From NCBI GenBank assembly GCA_028275105.1, contig JAQCNI010000149.1, positions 1 to 60,835 on the forward strand: DNA of 60,835 bases, written 5' to 3'. The position numbers and the translations under genes are program-made. Numbering within the stretch: position 1 is the first letter of the stretch; each line of letters opens with the position of its first letter. Below, in pieces: positions 28,845 through 37,616 of the stretch. Under the pieces are notes generated by a model. It was not told the DNA's origin and did not search any database. It saw only the letters and a program-made list of their open reading frames with translations. This stretch comes from Halorubrum sp. (lineage in GTDB: Archaea; Halobacteriota; Halobacteria; Halobacteriales; Haloferacaceae).

Positions 28845-29174
28845 TCATCTGGTCTGAAGATACGTATCCAGCTCTTGCCGTACCTTATCGACGGTCGCGT
28901 CAGTCGCTTCTGCGGGTTGCTTCGTGATCATCTAATCCTTGAGCGTGAGGACCGACCACGGAGACACGTAGGACGTTCGGGGAAGCTGCCCCCGTTCGAG
29001 CCTGTTGGCGGTGAGTTCAACGGCTTCAGTTCGAGCTGTCGTCGTGATCACTGCCGCAACGTACTCTTGGCCGTGGAAAGGGACGTGATCGTTCGAGAGG
29101 ATCAGGTACGGGCGCTTTGGGTTGTTTCCAAACGGGTCGTCCGCGATGATGATAGCGCCTTGCGAAAACACCAT
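28845..29174 (-). pseudogene. PemK/MazF-family toxin, apparently truncated by an in-frame TAG at 28932-28934 (80-aa ORF 28932..29174 plus 28-codon in-frame remainder)
   Basis: MVFSQGAIIIADDPFGNNPKRPYLILSNDHVPFHGQEYVAAVITTTAR...YVSPWSVLTLKD*MITKQPAEATDATVDKVRQELDTYLQTR*; the post-stop part resembles the C-terminal helix of haloarchaeal PemK proteins. Confidence 0.65.
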
Positions 29175-29177
29175 TCG

Positions 29178-29546
29178 CTACGTCTCCTCGTCGCTCAGGT
29201 CGGGCAACTCCTCAGCCCACCCGCTATTCTGAGCGTACCAATCATCACTGTATGAGGAAGCTACCGTCTCGACCCCGAGGAAGGCAGCCGTCGCTGCTGC
29301 GATCCGGTCGTCTTTCGCGGCTGCCCAATACGGTTCCTTGTGGCGAACGAGGCCCGCAGCTTCGAGCCGGTTCATTGTCGGTCCAACACTCCCACGCGGG
29401 ACCCCTGTTTCCTCTGCCAATTCCGCTGGTGTGTATCCCACGGCCGGTGTTGTCAACAGGAACTCCAACAATCGCCTCGCGTTGGTCCCCTCTGATAGGT
29501 CAACGCGTGGGTTTCCGGGTTCGTGTGCTTCGAAATCAACGGGCAT
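29178..29546 (-). CDS. MarR/winged-HTH-like protein, putative antitoxin
   Basis: LLEFLLTTPAVGYTPAELAEETGVPRGSVGPTMNRLEAAGLVRHKEPYW; 3 nt upstream of the PemK-like gene. Confidence 0.75.
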   Translation of the reverse strand: MPVDFEAHEPGNPRVDLSEGTNARRLLEFLLTTPAVGYTPAELAEETGVPRGSVGPTMNRLEAAGLVRHKEPYWAAAKDDRIAAATAAFLGVETVASSYSDDWYAQNSGWAEELPDLSDEET

Positions 29547-29735
29547 ATACGAGGATTGTACGTCAATTGTATTAGATGTTGAGATGAGATCGGCTCTGAT
29601 GGAATCCTCTTCTTCAGAGACATTATCGGCTGAAACAGCCGGTCGATGAGAGCTGCTAGTAGGACGGGTGTTTAGATAAAGATCGGGGTGAGTAGAATGG
29701 GATCGTTGCTGGCGCGGTGAACACGATCAAAGCCC

Positions 29736-29889
29736 CAGCCACGAGGGCTCACGGCTAATCGCCGTTCGCCAGTCGAGGGCTCCCTACGGTCGCCCTCGCA
29801 CGACTCGCGCGGCTCGTTGCGCTCCTCGCTCAGTCGCTACCACTCCGTCGCTGCGGTGCTTACGTCGCCGGGCTTCGCCCTCGTGGCTG
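29736..29889. repeat. 13-bp inverted repeat bounding about 154 bp of non-coding GC-rich DNA
   Basis: CAGCCACGAGGGC (29736-29748) / GCCCTCGTGGCTG (29877-29889). Confidence 0.8.
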
Positions 29890-29978
29890 CCCGTTTGAGT
29901 CCCACCCGTCAAGCACCGCAACCGCACCTTACGCCTCCCCAGCCTCGCCGCTCGCTGCTCGCGGTTTCACCGCTCGCG

Positions 29979-30076
29979 ATCGAGGTGCTCGTTTCACTCG
30001 CACCTCGCACCGCTCGCGGCGTCCCTCGCGCTCGGGTTCCCGGGCCGGTGGCCCGCTCACCGGAGCGCGCCACCGC
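29979..30076. repeat. Dispersed hairpin-containing repeat, copy B
   Basis: atcgaggtgctcgtttcactcgcacctcgcaccgctcgcgg...cccgctcaccggagcgcgccaccgc, cf. 17615..17713. Confidence 0.8.
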
Positions 30077-30232
30077 ACACCGGATCGCCCGTTAATCCCA
30101 CTGTACTGAGCGATTCCCGTGTGGGTGTGGGAGTTCTTGTATGGTACCCTCTCGACGGTGGAATCACGTCGATGACGGAAACGGCACGCGTCGGTCACGG
30201 GAGTTTATACACGCGCTAATCGGACGGTCGGT

Positions 30233-30418
30233 ATGGTCGACGAGGCGGACGACGGGACCGCGGGATTTCTGGTATCGCTCGTCACCGTCGTGGTGGCGTT
30301 CGTCGTGATCACGCTCGTGTCGGTGCCGCTGTTCGGCGGAAACTGGACGATCGCGGTCCTACTCGGCGGGTTCGGCGCGGTCGTCGCCGCGGTCTCGGCG
30401 CGCGTGGCCGGCGAGTAG
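30233..30418 (+). CDS. Small two-TM membrane protein
   Basis: MVDEADDGTAGFLVSLVTVVVAFVVITLVSVPLFGGNWTIAVLLGGFGAVVAAVSARVAGE. Confidence 0.55.
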   Translation: MVDEADDGTAGFLVSLVTVVVAFVVITLVSVPLFGGNWTIAVLLGGFGAVVAAVSARVAGE

Positions 30419-30516
30419 CGGCCGTCGGGCCCGGCGAGTAGGCGGTCCTCGTGAGCAGTTATCGAGACCGAGACTCGGCCGCGTGTGTTTTAACCGTTCG
30501 TCCCGGACGTTCGGCG

Positions 30517-32331
30517 ATGGACTTCAGACACGACCGTCGTGGCCAGTCGGTCGTGGTCGGCACGGTGATCCTGTTCGGCTTCCTGATACTCGCGATGGCG
30601 GCGTATCAGGCGCAGTTCGTCCCGGCCGAGAACGACGAGGTCGAGTTCGAACACAGTCAACAGGTGGAGGGGGAGTTCCTCGACTTGCGGAACGCGATAC
30701 TCAGGGCCGGGTCGACGGGCGCCGCCCAGTCACAGAGCGTTCAACTCGGCGTACGATACCCGCAGCGGACCCTCTTCTTGAATCCGCCACCGGCGACGGG
30801 GACCCTCGAAACGACCGGGGCAGATCCCGTGGAAGTGAACGGCACGATCGCGTCGGGGGCCCACGAGAACGTCGACGCGTTCTGGGCCACGAACCCCCAG
30901 TTCAACACGACGTCGCTCCGGTACACGCCGAGCTACAACGAGTACGACGGCGGTCCCCGGCTGCTGTACGAACACTCCGTGGTGGCCGCGGAGTTCGACG
31001 ACGCCCTCCTTCTTCGGTCCGACCAGACGGTCGTCCGCGACGACCGGATCGCGGTGACGACCCTGCGCGGGGCGGTTTCGGAGAACGGCGTGGAGGCGCA
31101 AAGCGTCGACCCGGAGACGATCACACGACGGCGGGGTACGGTCCCGATCACGGGATCCGGCGGCGACCCGGTCGAGATCGTTCTCCCGACCGCCGCCGGC
31201 AACACCACCGCGCTCCGGGACCGGTGGCAGGCGGAGCTCCCCGGCGCGACCGTCACCGAGGACGGCGACGCGATCCGGATCGCGCTCGACGGCACCGAGA
31301 CGTACCGGCTCGGGCTCTCGGCGGTCGCGGTCGACGGCGGCGGCACGACGGACCCGGCGTACGTCGTGCCGGTCGGCGGGGAGAACGCCGTCGTCGGCGA
31401 CAGCATCGGCGTGGAGGTCCGGGACAAGTACAACAACCCGGTCGCGGACGCCCAGGTCTCGATCGACGGCACGACCCATCGGACCGGCAGCGACGGCCGG
31501 GTGTCCACCGAGGCCGGCGCCGCGGGGACGATCGACGCGACGATCAACGGCGGCGGCGAGTCCTACGAGTTGGTCACGTTCGACGTCTCGGCGGCCGGCG
31601 GCGGTGGCGGCGCGAACCGGACGTTCCGCGTCGACTGGCAGGACGCCGATCCCAAACAACTCACCGAGGGAACGGACGACACGCTGACCGTCGAGGTCAC
31701 GGACCGCGACACCTCGGAACCGATTAACGACGCGAGCATCGACTACTCGTTCTCGGCGGCCGGGAACTCCATGCGGTCGATAGATATCCCGCTCGCCACA
31801 GGGAACCACGACGGGACGGCGACGATCGACCTCAGTTCGAATGACGCGCAGGCCGGCGACGAGTTCGACGTCTACGCGGCCGCCGGCGACGACGTTGACG
31901 TGATCCGGGTCGAGATCACCGCTACGCCTACGATGGCGAGCGACGCCGAGATCACTGGTAGCCAAGCCGGCGCCGGAGGCGGAAGCGAGGTCGAATTTGA
32001 CGTCAGCAACAACGGGAATAATCCAGTCGAGATCAGGGCTATTTCTCTTGATTCAACTGACTCGTCCGCAACCGTCGTCTCGCGTTCGGGGAACCCTGAG
32101 CTGGAATTCGATGGCGCTGGATCGTTAGATCAAAACATACAGATCTCCGGAACGGAGTTCGCTCTGGATACCAATGAATCGATTTCGGCTGGGGCGACCT
32201 CCACTGGAACGCTCGACCGCTTCAGGGACGGCGGCGGTAGTCAGATTGACATGAGCGGCCAACAAGTGACGCTTACACTCTACTTTACTGACGGAAGCGA
32301 GCGGACGTACACGCTGAGCATCCCGAATTAG
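30517..32331 (+). CDS. Haloarchaeal pilin-like/secreted surface protein with Ig-like (Big) domains
   Basis: MDFRHDRRGQSVVVGTVILFGFLILAMAAYQAQFVP class III-like signal; Ig-like DSIGVEVRDKYNNPVADAQVSIDGTTHRTGSDGRVS. Confidence 0.75.
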   Translation: MDFRHDRRGQSVVVGTVILFGFLILAMAAYQAQFVPAENDEVEFEHSQQVEGEFLDLRNAILRAGSTGAAQSQSVQLGVRYPQRTLFLNPPPATGTLETTGADPVEVNGTIASGAHENVDAFWATNPQFNTTSLRYTPSYNEYDGGPRLLYEHSVVAAEFDDALLLRSDQTVVRDDRIAVTTLRGAVSENGVEAQSVDPETITRRRGTVPITGSGGDPVEIVLPTAAGNTTALRDRWQAELPGATVTEDGDAIRIALDGTETYRLGLSAVAVDGGGTTDPAYVVPVGGENAVVGDSIGVEVRDKYNNPVADAQVSIDGTTHRTGSDGRVSTEAGAAGTIDATINGGGESYELVTFDVSAAGGGGGANRTFRVDWQDADPKQLTEGTDDTLTVEVTDRDTSEPINDASIDYSFSAAGNSMRSIDIPLATGNHDGTATIDLSSNDAQAGDEFDVYAAAGDDVDVIRVEITATPTMASDAEITGSQAGAGGGSEVEFDVSNNGNNPVEIRAISLDSTDSSATVVSRSGNPELEFDGAGSLDQNIQISGTEFALDTNESISAGATSTGTLDRFRDGGGSQIDMSGQQVTLTLYFTDGSERTYTLSIPN

Positions 32332-32445
32332 CGCGTCTGCTTTTCTACCCGATCGATACTCATACATCTGATTCGTCGCCGGATTCCACGATCGACGTAC
32401 CGCCTTATCGACAGGCCCATATGCGCACTCGGCGAACACGCGGCC

Positions 32446-33789
32446 ATGACCGCAGTCGGGATCGACGCCATCGAGATCCGATCCGGCAAGCTCAAACTCG
32501 ACTTACCCGGCACGTTCGCCCCGCAGAAGGGCGACGACCCGGAGAAGTACACGAAGGGACTCGGCCTCACCAACTCCTCGTTCCCGGACGTGTATGAGGA
32601 CATCGTCACCATGGGCGCGAACGCGGCCAAGCGCCTCATGGACCGCAAGGGGCTCACCCCCGACGACGTCGGACGGATCGACGTCGCCACCGAGTCGGCG
32701 TTCGACCACTCGAAGCCCGTTTCGACGTACATCGCCGGCTGTCTCGAGGGGGTGTACGACGACGACTTCACCCACGCCAACAAGGGCGAGCGCAAGTTCG
32801 CCTGCGTCGCCGGCACGCAGGCGGTCGACGACGCGTACAACTGGATCCGCGCGGGCCGAAACCGGGGGCGATCGGCGCTCGTGATCGCGACCGACACCGC
32901 GTTGTACGCCCGCGGCGACCCCGGCGAGGCGACCCAGGGTGCGGGCGCGGTGGCAATGTTGATCGACGCCGACCCGGATCTCGTGGAACTGTCCATACAT
33001 CAGGGGTACGGCTCGAAGGACGAGACCGACTTCCTGAAGCCGAACCAGCAGTTCCCGAGCGTCGACGGCAAACGCTCGATGCAGGTGTACCTCTCCCGGA
33101 TGCGCGAGGCCCTGGAGGACTACGAGTCGGTCTCCGGGAAGATCTACCTCGACGACTTCGCGTACGCGCCGTTCCACACGCCGTTCCCGGGAATGGTCCG
33201 CAAGGCGGCCCTGCTTGCGTACCGCCACGTGATCCGCGACACGACCCACGAGGACGAGTTGGCCGGCGAGATCGGCCGTCAACCGCGCGAGGACGAGTAC
33301 GCCGACCGCGAGGCCTACGAGGAGGCGATCCGGGGATACATGGACGAGCTAAAGACGACCGACCAGTACCGGACGTGGTACGACGACGCCGTCGAGCCGA
33401 CGCTGGGGCTCGCCCGCGAGGTCGGCAACTGGTACACCGGGTCGGTCCACATCGCCCGCGTGAGCGCCCTGCGGAACGCGCTCGAACGGGACCGCGAGTT
33501 CGTCGGCGACACGCTGCTCGTGGCCTCGTACGGCTCCGGCGCACAGGCCGAGATTCACGCCGAGACGGTCCGGGAGGGCTGGCGCGAGGAGATCGGAGCG
33601 CTCGACGTCGACGAGCAGCTCGCCGCCCGATACGACCTCTCGTGGGACGAGTACGAGGACGTCCACGACGTCCACGAGTACGACAAGGACCTCGACCGCG
33701 AGGTCGAGGCGTTCACCCCGCCCGACTCGGAGTTCGTGTTCACCGGCTGGGGGCGGATGAACGAGCGGCAGTACGAGTACGTGGAGTGA
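32446..33789 (+). CDS. mvaS: Hydroxymethylglutaryl-CoA synthase
   Basis: VGIDAIEIRSGKLKLDLPGTFAPQKGDDPEKYTKGLGL; VGRIDVATESAFDHSKPVSTYIAGCLEG. Confidence 0.93.
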   Translation: MTAVGIDAIEIRSGKLKLDLPGTFAPQKGDDPEKYTKGLGLTNSSFPDVYEDIVTMGANAAKRLMDRKGLTPDDVGRIDVATESAFDHSKPVSTYIAGCLEGVYDDDFTHANKGERKFACVAGTQAVDDAYNWIRAGRNRGRSALVIATDTALYARGDPGEATQGAGAVAMLIDADPDLVELSIHQGYGSKDETDFLKPNQQFPSVDGKRSMQVYLSRMREALEDYESVSGKIYLDDFAYAPFHTPFPGMVRKAALLAYRHVIRDTTHEDELAGEIGRQPREDEYADREAYEEAIRGYMDELKTTDQYRTWYDDAVEPTLGLAREVGNWYTGSVHIARVSALRNALERDREFVGDTLLVASYGSGAQAEIHAETVREGWREEIGALDVDEQLAARYDLSWDEYEDVHDVHEYDKDLDREVEAFTPPDSEFVFTGWGRMNERQYEYVE

Positions 33790-33976
33790 GATCGACCGCG
33801 GCCGTGCGTCGCTTGGCCAATCTCCCGGCCGAACCGCACCCACCCGGTCGCGAATCTGCCCGGCAGTCGCGTCCCGGTCAGCCGGCCGCATCCGCCGTGT
33901 TACCCCATAAAACCGGCTCACACGCCGTCTCCCAAATACGATGGGTTTAACCGACGTCCGGCTGAACTCTTCGTCA

Positions 33977-34432
33977 ATGGTAACTATCTATGACGTGCCT
34001 GCGGACGCCCTCATCGAGGCGGTCGCGACACGGCTCGAGGACCGGATCGACGAGCCCGACTGGGTGGCGTTCACGAAGAGCGGATCGGGCAAGGAGCTCC
34101 CGCCCGAACAGGACGACTTCTGGTACGTACGCTCCGCGAGCCTGCTTCGGAAGGTCGCACAGAACGAGCCGATCGGTATCGAGCGGCTCGCCACCGAGTA
34201 CGGATCGAAGAAGCGCGGCTCCAACCGGTACAGCGTCCGCCCCGGCGAACACGCCGCCGGCTCCCGGAACCTGATCCGCACGTCGCTTCAGGCGCTCGAG
34301 GAGACGGGGCTCGTCATGACGGCCGCCGGCGAGGGCCGCCGCGTTTCCGACGAGGGCGAGGCGTTCCTTTCGGAGGTCGCGACCGAGGTCCTCGACGATC
34401 TCGACCGACCGGAACTGGAACGGTACGCGTAA
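33977..34432 (+). CDS. rps19e: 30S ribosomal protein S19e
   Basis: MVTIYDVPADALIEAVATRLED...WYVRSASLLRKVAQNEPIGIERLATEYGSKKRGSNRYSVRPGEHAAGSRNLIRTSLQALEETGLV. Confidence 0.96.
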   Translation: MVTIYDVPADALIEAVATRLEDRIDEPDWVAFTKSGSGKELPPEQDDFWYVRSASLLRKVAQNEPIGIERLATEYGSKKRGSNRYSVRPGEHAAGSRNLIRTSLQALEETGLVMTAAGEGRRVSDEGEAFLSEVATEVLDDLDRPELERYA

Positions 34433-34674
34433 CGCTCGGTTGAAATCATTATCGAGTGCCGCTTTCGACCTCGGATACCGTTCGTACATACGTGCCAATC
34501 ACCAGTTCGTACGGGGGCCGACGGGCCGTAACTGAGGGAGCCGGCGATACTACTAAACAAGCTCACCACCAAGATAGTGGTATACCAAACTCGTACACAC
34601 ATCGTTCTGACCAGCTCACGTTGATCCCGTTTCCTACTCCTGGTCAGTTGTGCTCAATGGAACCTACATAATCA

Positions 34675-36228
34675 ATGGGACGAAAACGTAAGCGGGACAC
34701 ATCACGAGGGAAATCGGGAGGGATAGTCAGTCGCCGGACTGTCATTGGTATCCTTGCCGTTGGAGGGATCGGTGCCGTAGGGCTTCAAGGAACCGGTGCG
34801 TTCGATGCGATCAATTCCCAGCGGGAATTTGGTGTGAGTACTGCTAATGATGAAAATGCACTATTGGGTGTAACCTCCGAGGGAGTTAGCGGATTTGATC
34901 TGGATACCGTTACGCTGCTACAACTCACCAACCAGCTCGGTGAACCGTTAGATTCCATTTCGGCTCAAATCGTTAGTTCATCCACGCTGGTGGATAGCAT
35001 TGACGCGCCGGAAGCGCTCGACGTTAGTGAAACTGGCGAGGTACAAGCGACGTTAACGTGCGAAAACAGTGGAACGGTCGACGTGAAAATAACCGCATCG
35101 AGCAGAAACGAAGAAATCGAACTCATTCAGCCGGTTGATGTAGAATGTAAAACATTACCCGTCTGCGCAGCAAGGGAATTGCCCTCCGGAGGCACTATCA
35201 ATTCCATTCCAAAAGGAAAGAATAAGCAGACGGATTCCAGCGTCGTCATCGACAAATCGGGCCAGATTAAGGAGACAATTAGCGGGGTATCGATCGGAGG
35301 TGCCGCGGAGTTCCGTACGGGGAGCCAAGTAACGCTCACTTTTGACGGGAACACGACGATAGACGAATATGTGAAAGTCGACGCTCCGAGCCAGATTGAC
35401 TTCGCTTTGAGAGGGAACGCGGTCATCAAAAATGGTGTGAAGATACTCTCCGAATCGCAGCTTGACTTCGAAATCGAGAATTTCATCAACAACGGGGTTT
35501 GTATCGACAAGGCCGGCGAAGTCAAATTTTCAGCACGGGACGCTACTGTGGATGGTGAGGTTTCGATGTCGTCAACGGATCAAATAAAAATCAATGAGCT
35601 CGTACGATCCACGGTTGGCCCACTAACGATTGATGCTTCAGGCCAAGCGGAACTCGTTAAGATACTTGATTCGACGGTCGGCCCGATCGATATGACCGCT
35701 TCAGGACAGGTGAAGTTCCCGAAATTGGAACACTCCACCGTCGGTCCGATCAGCATTGATGCTTCCGGGCAAATCGATATCATCGGTGGAGCCGGATCCG
35801 TCATTGATGGAGAAATTGACATCCCGGACGCCGGTGGGCAAGTAGCAATTACGCTAAAAGATGGGAGTCAAGTAAGGGGTGGAATCAGCATAACTAATGA
35901 AAGCCAAATAAAACTGGATCTTTCCGGCGGTTCTACCGTGGGTTCCGCCGTAGATATTGATACTGACAGTCAGGTCAAAACTATCATCGATGGGTCAACT
36001 CTCAAAGGCGATCTCGAAATTGACACCGTGAGTCAGGTGAAGATTGCCATGACTGACGGAGAAATTCAAGGAAATGTCACTGTTACTTCAGACAGTCAAG
36101 TAAATGTTACATTGGCAGGCGATTCGACCATTACTGGTGACCTTACGATTGATACGCCTTCCGGGGTAACCGTTACGGGCTGCTCCGGCGTTGAGGGTGC
36201 CGTCACGCCTACAACTGCCTGCGATTGA
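34675..36228 (+). CDS. Exported repeat protein, predicted beta-solenoid with N-terminal haloarchaeal secreted-domain and possible Tat signal
   Basis: SRRTVIGILAVGGIGAVGLQGTGAFDAINSQREFGVSTANDENALLGV; about fourteen 21-22-aa repeats with SQ(V/I)...STVGPISI pattern. Confidence 0.75.
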   Translation: MGRKRKRDTSRGKSGGIVSRRTVIGILAVGGIGAVGLQGTGAFDAINSQREFGVSTANDENALLGVTSEGVSGFDLDTVTLLQLTNQLGEPLDSISAQIVSSSTLVDSIDAPEALDVSETGEVQATLTCENSGTVDVKITASSRNEEIELIQPVDVECKTLPVCAARELPSGGTINSIPKGKNKQTDSSVVIDKSGQIKETISGVSIGGAAEFRTGSQVTLTFDGNTTIDEYVKVDAPSQIDFALRGNAVIKNGVKILSESQLDFEIENFINNGVCIDKAGEVKFSARDATVDGEVSMSSTDQIKINELVRSTVGPLTIDASGQAELVKILDSTVGPIDMTASGQVKFPKLEHSTVGPISIDASGQIDIIGGAGSVIDGEIDIPDAGGQVAITLKDGSQVRGGISITNESQIKLDLSGGSTVGSAVDIDTDSQVKTIIDGSTLKGDLEIDTVSQVKIAMTDGEIQGNVTVTSDSQVNVTLAGDSTITGDLTIDTPSGVTVTGCSGVEGAVTPTTACD

Positions 36229-36291
36229 TCGGATATCCCAGTTGGGAGGCGCTACGACGATGGTTGTTCTACAGGCTGTGCAGGGCGAGTG

Positions 36292-36312
36292 CCTCGGGGC
36301 TTGACCCCGAGG
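36292..36312. repeat. Hairpin CCTCGGGG-CTTGA-CCCCGAGG, IS200/IS605-type end-like (copy 1)
   Basis: 8-bp perfect stem; sequence differs from copy 2 only in the loop. Confidence 0.7.
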
Positions 36313-36364
36313 GTGAAGCCCGTCGCGCTATTTCATAATATTTATTATTACAGCCAGCCATGTT

Positions 36365-36658
36365 TTGATAACGACAAGAAATCAACCCTCAAAGTATGGA
36401 GTTGAAGACCTCAATTCCTTTGCTGGTCGTTTGACAGTTTGGAAACGTGGCCCCTCTCAAAACCCGCTACGGCGGTGCGACAGGGGTTTCAACGGGCGGA
36501 GTGGAGCCGTCGACTCCCACGGACACACGGTGTGTTCGGGTGTTAATTCCAGCCAACCCCATTCGGGGGGAGGTCGGGAGGAATTAAATTCGCATGCGGG
36601 CGCGGTGCCGACCCAAAACGGTGAAGCCTCGGGGCTTGTCCCCGAGGTACTTCACTAG
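36365..36658 (+). mobile_element. Remnant of the 3' end of an IS200/IS605 (IS1341-type) tnpB with terminal hairpin
   Basis: C-terminal reading GRSGAVDSHGHTVCSGVNSSQPH...REELNSHAGAVPTQNGEASGLVPEVLH*; palindrome GTGAAGCCTCGGGGCTTGTCCCCGAGGTACTTCAC at 36621-36655. Confidence 0.55.
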
Positions 36659-37004
36659 CGCTGCTTGAATTCACCGCGAGAGAGCGTTTCTTATGACCAA
36701 CTGTCATTCACACTAGTCCCGATTAGGCTCCCTGTGAGGGATCCTGCCCCGTCGTAAACCGCATAGTGCGATATCAAACGATGGAAATGGGGGGTTGATG
36801 GATACCTCCGCCCTCCGGCGTCGCCGTCGGTATCGGGGTCGGCGGCGGCAGTCGGCGAACGCTTTATCAGAAAGGGTTCGATACTGAACCCATGGTTCGA
36901 CGCACCGAACGACGAGCGGACGGGACCGTTCGCTCCCGGATCGTGGACGAGTACGGACGGCGCTCCGTTCATGACCGATGCGTTTGCGACCGGGAGATCG
37001 GGGT

Positions 37005-37330
37005 ATGACGGCGGCGTGGGATCCCCTCGACTCCCCGTCCCTCCTCCTCGTCGGGACGGCCGGGTGGATCGACCGGATCCACGACGCCCTCGACGGGCGG
37101 ATGGACGCGTCGATACGGACGGTCGGGACCGTCGCCGACGCCCTCGCGACCGTTCGTGATCGACCGATCGACGGCCTGATCACCGAACGGATGCTTCCGG
37201 ACGGGACGGGGATCGAACTCTGTCGAGGGATCCGGGCGGACGGCGCAACATTGCCGGTGATCCTCGGCGCGACCGACGGCGACGAACGGGCCGACGACGA
37301 GCGCGGCCGACGAGGCGTTCGCCGACCGGG
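37005..37330 (+). pseudogene. Truncated response-regulator-like receiver domain (Bat/HTH-10 regulator type), reading into the gdh fragment out of frame
   Basis: [94 protein letters not shown]; distal receiver segments missing. Confidence 0.5.
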
Positions 37331-37587
37331 GCGTTCCCGTCGTTCCGGATATCCTCGCGAACGCCGGCGGCGTCACCGTCTCATACTTCGAGTGGCTTCA
37401 GGACATCAACCGACGGTCGTGGTCGCTCGAACGGGTCCAAGACGAACTGGAAACCGAGATGTTGGCCGCTTGGAACGACGTCCGACGGGAACACGAGGCT
37501 CGCGACGTCACGTGGCGGGACGCCGCGTATATCGTCGCGCTGTCGCGGATCGCGGACGCACACGAGGCACGCGGTCTCTGGCCGTAG
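37285..37587 (+). pseudogene. gdhA: 3' fragment of glutamate dehydrogenase
   Basis: [100 protein letters not shown], matches GDH C-terminus; no N-terminal part in the window. Confidence 0.9.
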
Positions 37588-37616
37588 CGGGCGACGGGGC
37601 GATCCGCGTCCTTCCC

